This document shows, in pieces, positions 59,101-64,000 of a stretch of 64,000 nt of DNA; positions within the stretch are counted from its first letter, which is position 1, and the number at the start of each line of letters is the position of its first letter. A program made the translations under genes and the position numbers. Below the pieces are notes generated by a model. That model worked only from the letters and a program-made list of their open reading frames with translations. It searched no databases and was not told where the DNA came from. Source of the DNA: Prinia subflava (Eukaryota > Chordata > Aves > Passeriformes > Cisticolidae); contig NC_086251.1 of assembly GCF_021018805.1 (NCBI RefSeq), forward strand, positions 43,408,767 to 43,472,766. Reading direction: 5' to 3'.

Positions 59101-62100
59101 TATTTTTTCCTTAGGTCAAATCATAGTCAGAGTATGCAGAGTCCTTCATCTGTCACATGCTTTCAATGTTCAGTCATAAGCAGATAATTTGGCTACAAAA
59201 TAATGAAGACAGTGCTGATAACACTGTCTCCTAGACTTGGAGTGCAAAGGGCCCATTCCATTAGAAAGCACAGAAAGAAAAAAAATAGATAAGAGTGCAA
59301 AGCTGCTGAAATAATTCTTAACAATCTGGGTTCTTAGGATGCTGCAATCTGCATACAAGCAGTGAGCTTCAGTAGGGACACGCTCTCCTGTGGATGGCAG
59401 GGCTGAGGGTCATGCCCCTCACCTCTACACAGAGACTGCACCAGTCCACATTCAGGGAATGGAGCAGGCACAGCAGGTCCAGCTGGCTATCTGGAGACTT
59501 CTGGAGTTCTGGGATTGTGTTTGCAAGGGACTGTGTGTCAGCACACACTGTGGATGAACAGAAAGTCCCAAAATGTGTACCTACATATGCACTCCTGAGA
59601 GCACATCTGGCACACAGGCACATGTGCTGAGCACTCATGCAATGCACATGCTCCGAGTGGTGTGGACCTATTGTGTGGCCTCGGGAGGCAGGTGAGCTGC
59701 AGGCTGTGGTCATCTGCAGCACTTCCCTCAGCTCCAATGTGATGCCACTACTTCTCTCCTGCTCTGGAGTCCCAGGCATCAAAGCAGTTCATTAGTAGGC
59801 CAGATATTTACAGAAGACCCAGAGTGCTCTTAGAGGTTACAGGAATCACAGTAAGAGAGCATAAAGTGTCAGTCAGTGGAGCAGTTTTATGTTTAGTGCT
59901 TGAGAACTGCATCATTTATAATGACTTTGCAAATACATGAAGTTGGGTAATGATATGAGTTGTGGATAGGGCTAGATACAGCCAAACATGCACAAGGCTG
60001 GAAGTTGGATCCCACATGAGTATCTCTTGGACAAAAGTGCATGTTGTCCATCAGGCAGATCTAAGGAGGGGTGGGAATGAATGCTTCTGAGTACCACTTA
60101 TATACCTCTTTGTTTGCCATACACTTTGAGAAAGGAGAACCATGGGATGAAGTACCACCAACAAACAGAAATAGTCCCTGAAGGGCAAGGTCAGATTTAA
60201 ACTGCACTTGGCCTGCCCTGTCATCACTTTGGGATTCCCTCCCTCTCACATACCTCGTGTCTTGGCCAAGACAGTGCTTCCAAGGCTCTTCCTTTCCCTG
60301 AAATTACATCTGATCTGACCGGAGGGGTGAGGACACTCTCTTCCTCTCAGGATGTAAACAAATACCAACTGCCCTGCGTTTTGCATGATGACACTGATGG
60401 ATAGATGCTCTGTGGCAGGGGTCCAACAGCAGCAACAAATCTGTAATGTATTTCCTTCCCCCTGTCACAGTGTATATACAATAAAGAGTCACAATGGGAA
60501 AGAAGGAAACAAGAGGCACAGATCAGTATGTCCCTCAGAGCAGCAACAGGTAAGGCAGCATCACCTTGCAGGAGGCAGTAGAGACAGGAGCTTCGCCTCT
60601 TCTCCTGGTTTGCTACTGGCATGTTCTGTGATTGTGTTGAAGTCTGAGGGCTGTCGTTTCCTCAGCTGTGATGCCTATGTGGTACACTGAGATCTCTGGA
60701 GAGAAGACACCACAGAAGGCCCAATTTTACAGCGTCTCATTCCCAGAGCTCGTGCAGATGGCATATTGAGATCTTCCTCACAAGCATGTAATTGCTCATA
60801 AACAGCCTGGGGTTAATTTTTCATTGCTGTATTTCTCTCAAGTTTCCAAGCTCTGTCTCCAGTCTGCAGGAAATCTGAAGCCTTCCCTTTTGTCAGTGAT
60901 ATCCCTCCAAATTTGTAACTGGTGGTGTAAACTAGTGTCCTTGGGCTGAAAAATGACTGAAAAGATTAGGACACTTGGGTCACTGCTTTGCTGACACTAA
61001 AACTCAAACTCAGGGAAAACATATAGACAGTGCCAAATCTGGTACCACAATGAACTTTCCTTCAGGGAGCACTGAATACAGAAACCCTCCCAGTCAGCCA
61101 GATGCATTACTACAGCTTTAATACTGAAAAGTCCATCTCATTTGCAAAAAGCTATTCTAGATCAGAGAGGTCAAGAAATAGAATTCACTGTAAATAAAAA
61201 TAAATATGAGTTGTCCAGCTTTATTGTGCACCATGGATGACATGGTGCACAAACAGAATGACTGGCAGAAATGGCCATAGGGAACAGTAGCTTGCCCACA
61301 TTATTTGAATGTTTAATTATGATCATGTTACTAGAAATACAAAGACTTGGGATAGAAATACAAAGTGGGTTTCATGTTGACATTCTCTCTTCAGGTTTAA
61401 GCTGTAATTCCCTGTCTGCACTGATTACAGAAACATAGCCACAAAATGGTGTTTGGAAATTTCTGGTTTTTCGGGTTTTTTAATGGTTGAGCAATGTCTT
61501 CTGTTCTCTTACAATCATTTCAGATAATTCAGGAGCATTAATTGTGGCATATGCATTGAAATATATAGCACTGGACCAGTATGCTTGGCAATGCATGGAG
61601 AAGATATCACATGTGCTGGAGCTACAGCAATTTATCTGATCCTGTCATTCAGTCCCATAGCATAGAATCTTGATTTTGTAAATAATGAGAAAAAGCCCTG
61701 CTTCCAATAACAGTCCTGAGCGCACAGATGTTTGATGCCTAGGATTCATAATCAAAGAATCACAGAACCATTTATTGGAAAATATCTTTAAGATCATCAA
61801 GTCCAACCCAGCACAAATCTAGTCTACCTCTAAACTATCTCCCTAAGTACTACCTCTTTTAAATACCTTCAAGCAGAGACAGAACACATATTTTTGCATC
61901 TGGAAAACCTAAAACTGTTTTCATGATTAGCTGCATTTGTAGTATACGTAAAATTATCACAAAGAAGGGTCAGACAAATACTTCATGGAACTAACTTATG
62001 CCCTTTTGTATATTACAGAGGATGATAGCTCTCTCACCATTTAAACTCAGTATTTCCTATATTTCAAAATACATAACTCGTTTTAGTTTATCCCTGCAGA

Positions 62101-63955
62101 GATGGTATGTACCACTCACCTGAGTTTTTGTCAGGCAGTCGATTTATCCTCCATACAATGGAATTAAAGGCATGCTCGTATTTGGCAGTTCCCAGAGTCA
62201 CTCTCATTACTGGCTCAGAACCAGACAGACTGGTTGATCCAAAAGTGGCTCCCTTGTTCACCTTGGCTTTCAAAGACTTCTCCCCAAGGACACTCTCCCT
62301 GCGGAAGTTCTTCACCCACTCACGTGGCACGGGGTAGCGGATCATCACGTTTTCACAAGGGACCTGAGTTAAAGGGTCGTGATTGGAAGAGAACCCCGTG
62401 GACATCATCAGCCAGCTCTGCAGCTCCACCTCAGCACCATTGATGCTGGCAGCTGTCCTCAGAGTAAAAGGCAAAGTTTTCTCGGCAAAGACAGTCCTGA
62501 ATCTCATCAGTTCGAACCGACACGCATCCAAGGGGTTGAAGAGGATAATGCGGGAGCTATTAAACATATCCTCATCCACGCATGAATGGAACCGGCAGCT
62601 GTATAATTTAATCCACTTAGTGGTAGTAGTGGGCATAATATCCTGCCTTGCAACTATTTCATTCCCTTTGATCAGGATATCATTAAGGCCCAGTCTGCAT
62701 TCTGCCAGGCCAGAAAGGAAGCTGAGAACATAGATATGAGTCATTACACTGTGCTGGAGAATCACACTATCTCCCTTGGCCAAGATGCCATGAAACTCAT
62801 CCCTGACATCCACAGTGATTTCTTCTTCTTGATAATTCAGTCCCACTGTGCTGAGGTCTGTTGATGAAGCTGGCAAGTTCATCAGTGTGTCTTGAACAGC
62901 AGTGATGAAGCTAAGGAAGTCTTCATAATCTGTGGTCCCAAGCTTGATAATTTGCTCTCTCTCGGCAGTGTGTGCAATGGCTGGCTTAGGCTGGTACTTC
63001 TTTTTCTCCTTGTAGGTTGTGCGATCCAACCGCACGCTGTGTATCCTTCCATTCTCATCGTAGTTCTGCAGTTTGCGCTCTGAAATCTCATGATTGATTT
63101 CAAGCTTGAGCTCCCGAAAGGGCTTCTCTAGTCCCTTCTCATAAAAAAGCTGTATACATCCACTGTTGGTCAGCTTGACATAGATTGGTCCCCAGTGCCT
63201 GGATGACATAATGTTCTTCTTCTCTGGGATCCTCAGCATCATTGGCCAGCCATCCTTTGGCTGAGCTGGTGCCAGGTTAAATAAAGCTGCATCCAGATCA
63301 TATGGCATCATGGGGTCATCATCAGGCAAGGTAGGACTGCTCACACGATCTGGGTCTCCAATCTGGAGCTGTTTGAGCTGCTCTACAGCATCTGTGTGGG
63401 TTACAGTTTTGTTTGCCTCATGGAAACTGATGGTATCAGGCTCTTGATGGAGAATAATGAGAGAGTCTCTTTGGCTTTTGCCTGGAGCACTGGAGACAGA
63501 AGAGCTTTTGGAACGCCTCTCTTGCTCCTCAAAGAATGAGCTGAATGGATTGATGGGTGAGGGCTGGACATCTCGAAGAGATTCATCCAGAAAGGGATTA
63601 GTAGCACTCCATGGTGGTGTTTCAACAGAAGGCAACTTGGTTAAAGAGGAGAGATCTAGTTTTTGAATTTTGGAGAGGTCTCCCAATGTGCTTTTAGGAC
63701 GTTCTCTTTTCTTTAAGGATGTAGTGAGATTAAAGTTAACGTCTGGAGCCTGTGTTTCTGCAGGTGGGGTATCTATTTTCAAGGGAGAAAGGCTCTGTGG
63801 TGAAAAATTGACTTCATTGTCATCAAAAGTCACCCAGCTGGGAAAGCGAACTGTGGTTGGGGTAGATGAATGGCCATTCATAGAGGTGTTGTTCAGCTGC
63901 CAGTTGACAGCCTCCATATCTATCTCTTCATCTTCCTGGAGAGACGAGGAATTGT
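55939..63955 (-). CDS. STON2: Stonin-2, partial (join 63955-62120, 56141-55939)
   Basis: Endocytic adaptor that recruits synaptotagmin to AP-2/clathrin coats, acting at the plasma membrane and presynapse. The large exon encodes a WVxF-type AP-2 ear motif (FPSWVTFDD, near 63835), then two NPF motifs (near 63595 and 63550) that bind EH domains of Eps15/intersectin. Next comes the stonin homology domain (from DGWPMMLRIPEKKN, near 63252) and most of the mu-homology domain (from EEITVDVRDEF, near 62826). The second exon completes the mu-homology domain, ending VNYSAHYSYK. The split Ala codon joins the exons as KNSASGHPHC, as in human. N-terminal exons lie beyond 64000 and a distal tail exon was not found. 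STON1 is the paralogue, but the two NPF motifs and overall identity favour STON2. Confidence 0.95.
56142..62119 (-). other. STON2: STON2 intron
   Basis: About 6 kb between the two STON2 exons. It holds a CR1 fragment near 61.8 kb. Several open frames of 60-137 codons (for example 57474-57875 plus, 59369-59782 minus) show no recognisable domain and no splice context. Confidence 0.85.
61751..61880 (-). mobile_element. CR1 LINE 3' fragment, minus strand
   Basis: The plus strand has aatcaaagaatcacagaacc, then ttggaaaatatctttaagat and catcaagtccaacccagc, a diverged reverse CR1 3' end. Confidence 0.75.
62120..63955 (-). CDS. STON2: STON2 large internal exon
   Basis: 1836 bp. The acceptor is TTTTTTTAAAG (plus 63961-63956) and the donor G|GTGAGT (plus 62119-62114). 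It starts with DNSSSLQEDEEIDMEAVNW, whose first base comes from the previous exon. It is open throughout, with no frameshift. The segment between the NPF motifs and the stonin homology domain is the least like human. Confidence 0.96.
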
Positions 63956-64000
63956 CTTTAAAAAAAGAGGGGAGGGGAGGAAATTTCAGCTAATTATTCT
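63956..64000 (-). other. STON2: STON2 intron edge at window end
   Basis: 45 bases of intron with the acceptor tract; the upstream exon lies beyond the window. Confidence 0.8.

Noticed and set aside
59369..59782. 137-codon minus-strand open frame in the STON2 intron
   Set aside because: Low-complexity Cys/His/Ser-rich composition without domain or promoter context; likely chance.
1..64000. tRNA, rRNA, CRISPR, operon or bacterial features
   Set aside because: None seen; the only tRNA-like stretch (674-691) is a retroviral primer binding site, and the window is vertebrate.

Overview
This is nuclear DNA from a vertebrate, almost certainly a bird. It has intron-split genes with GT/AG junctions, a CpG-island promoter, several CR1 LINE 3' ends (the dominant bird retroposon), retroviral LTRs, and receptor and transcription-factor proteins very close to their mammalian counterparts. 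I cannot name the species. The gene order TSHR - GTF2A1 - STON2 is the same as in mammals (human 14q31).

Layout. Positions 1-1216 hold an antisense endogenous retrovirus: internal leader, lysine-type primer binding site and a 518-bp LTR. It lies in the TSHR intron just upstream of exon 9. TSHR (+) contributes its last two coding exons, 1476-1664 and 2474-3878, with a probable 3'UTR to about 5.4 kb. About 5.4-15.9 kb is AT-rich and gene-free; it contains a CR1 element and probably the long 3'UTR of GTF2A1, which converges on TSHR. GTF2A1 (-) is complete in nine coding exons from 37615 (ATG) to 15910 (stop). They join to exactly 376 codons with every splice phase matching. Its promoter lies in a CpG island (about 36.35-38.1 kb) with a TATA box, an E-box and a duplicated ETS-like element. 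From 38.1 to 55.9 kb there is no gene I can support: CR1 copies, a probable solo LTR, an 83-bp direct repeat pair, pyrimidine tracts and one coding-like relic near 48 kb. STON2 (-) contributes two exons, 62120-63955 and 55939-56141. They cover the NPF motifs, the stonin homology domain and essentially the whole mu-homology domain; upstream exons lie beyond 64000.

The three genes do unrelated jobs: thyrotropin receptor signalling, the alpha/beta precursor of general factor TFIIA, and an endocytic sorting adaptor for synaptotagmin. They are neighbours by conserved synteny, not a pathway. I found no new biological system. The points most worth a second look are the ERV beside TSHR exon 9, the duplicated promoter element and TATA box of GTF2A1, a CTCF-like GC block inside a GTF2A1 intron, a weak GTF2A1 exon 3 donor with a read-through stop, an alternative STON2 end, and the unexplained 83-bp repeat pair.
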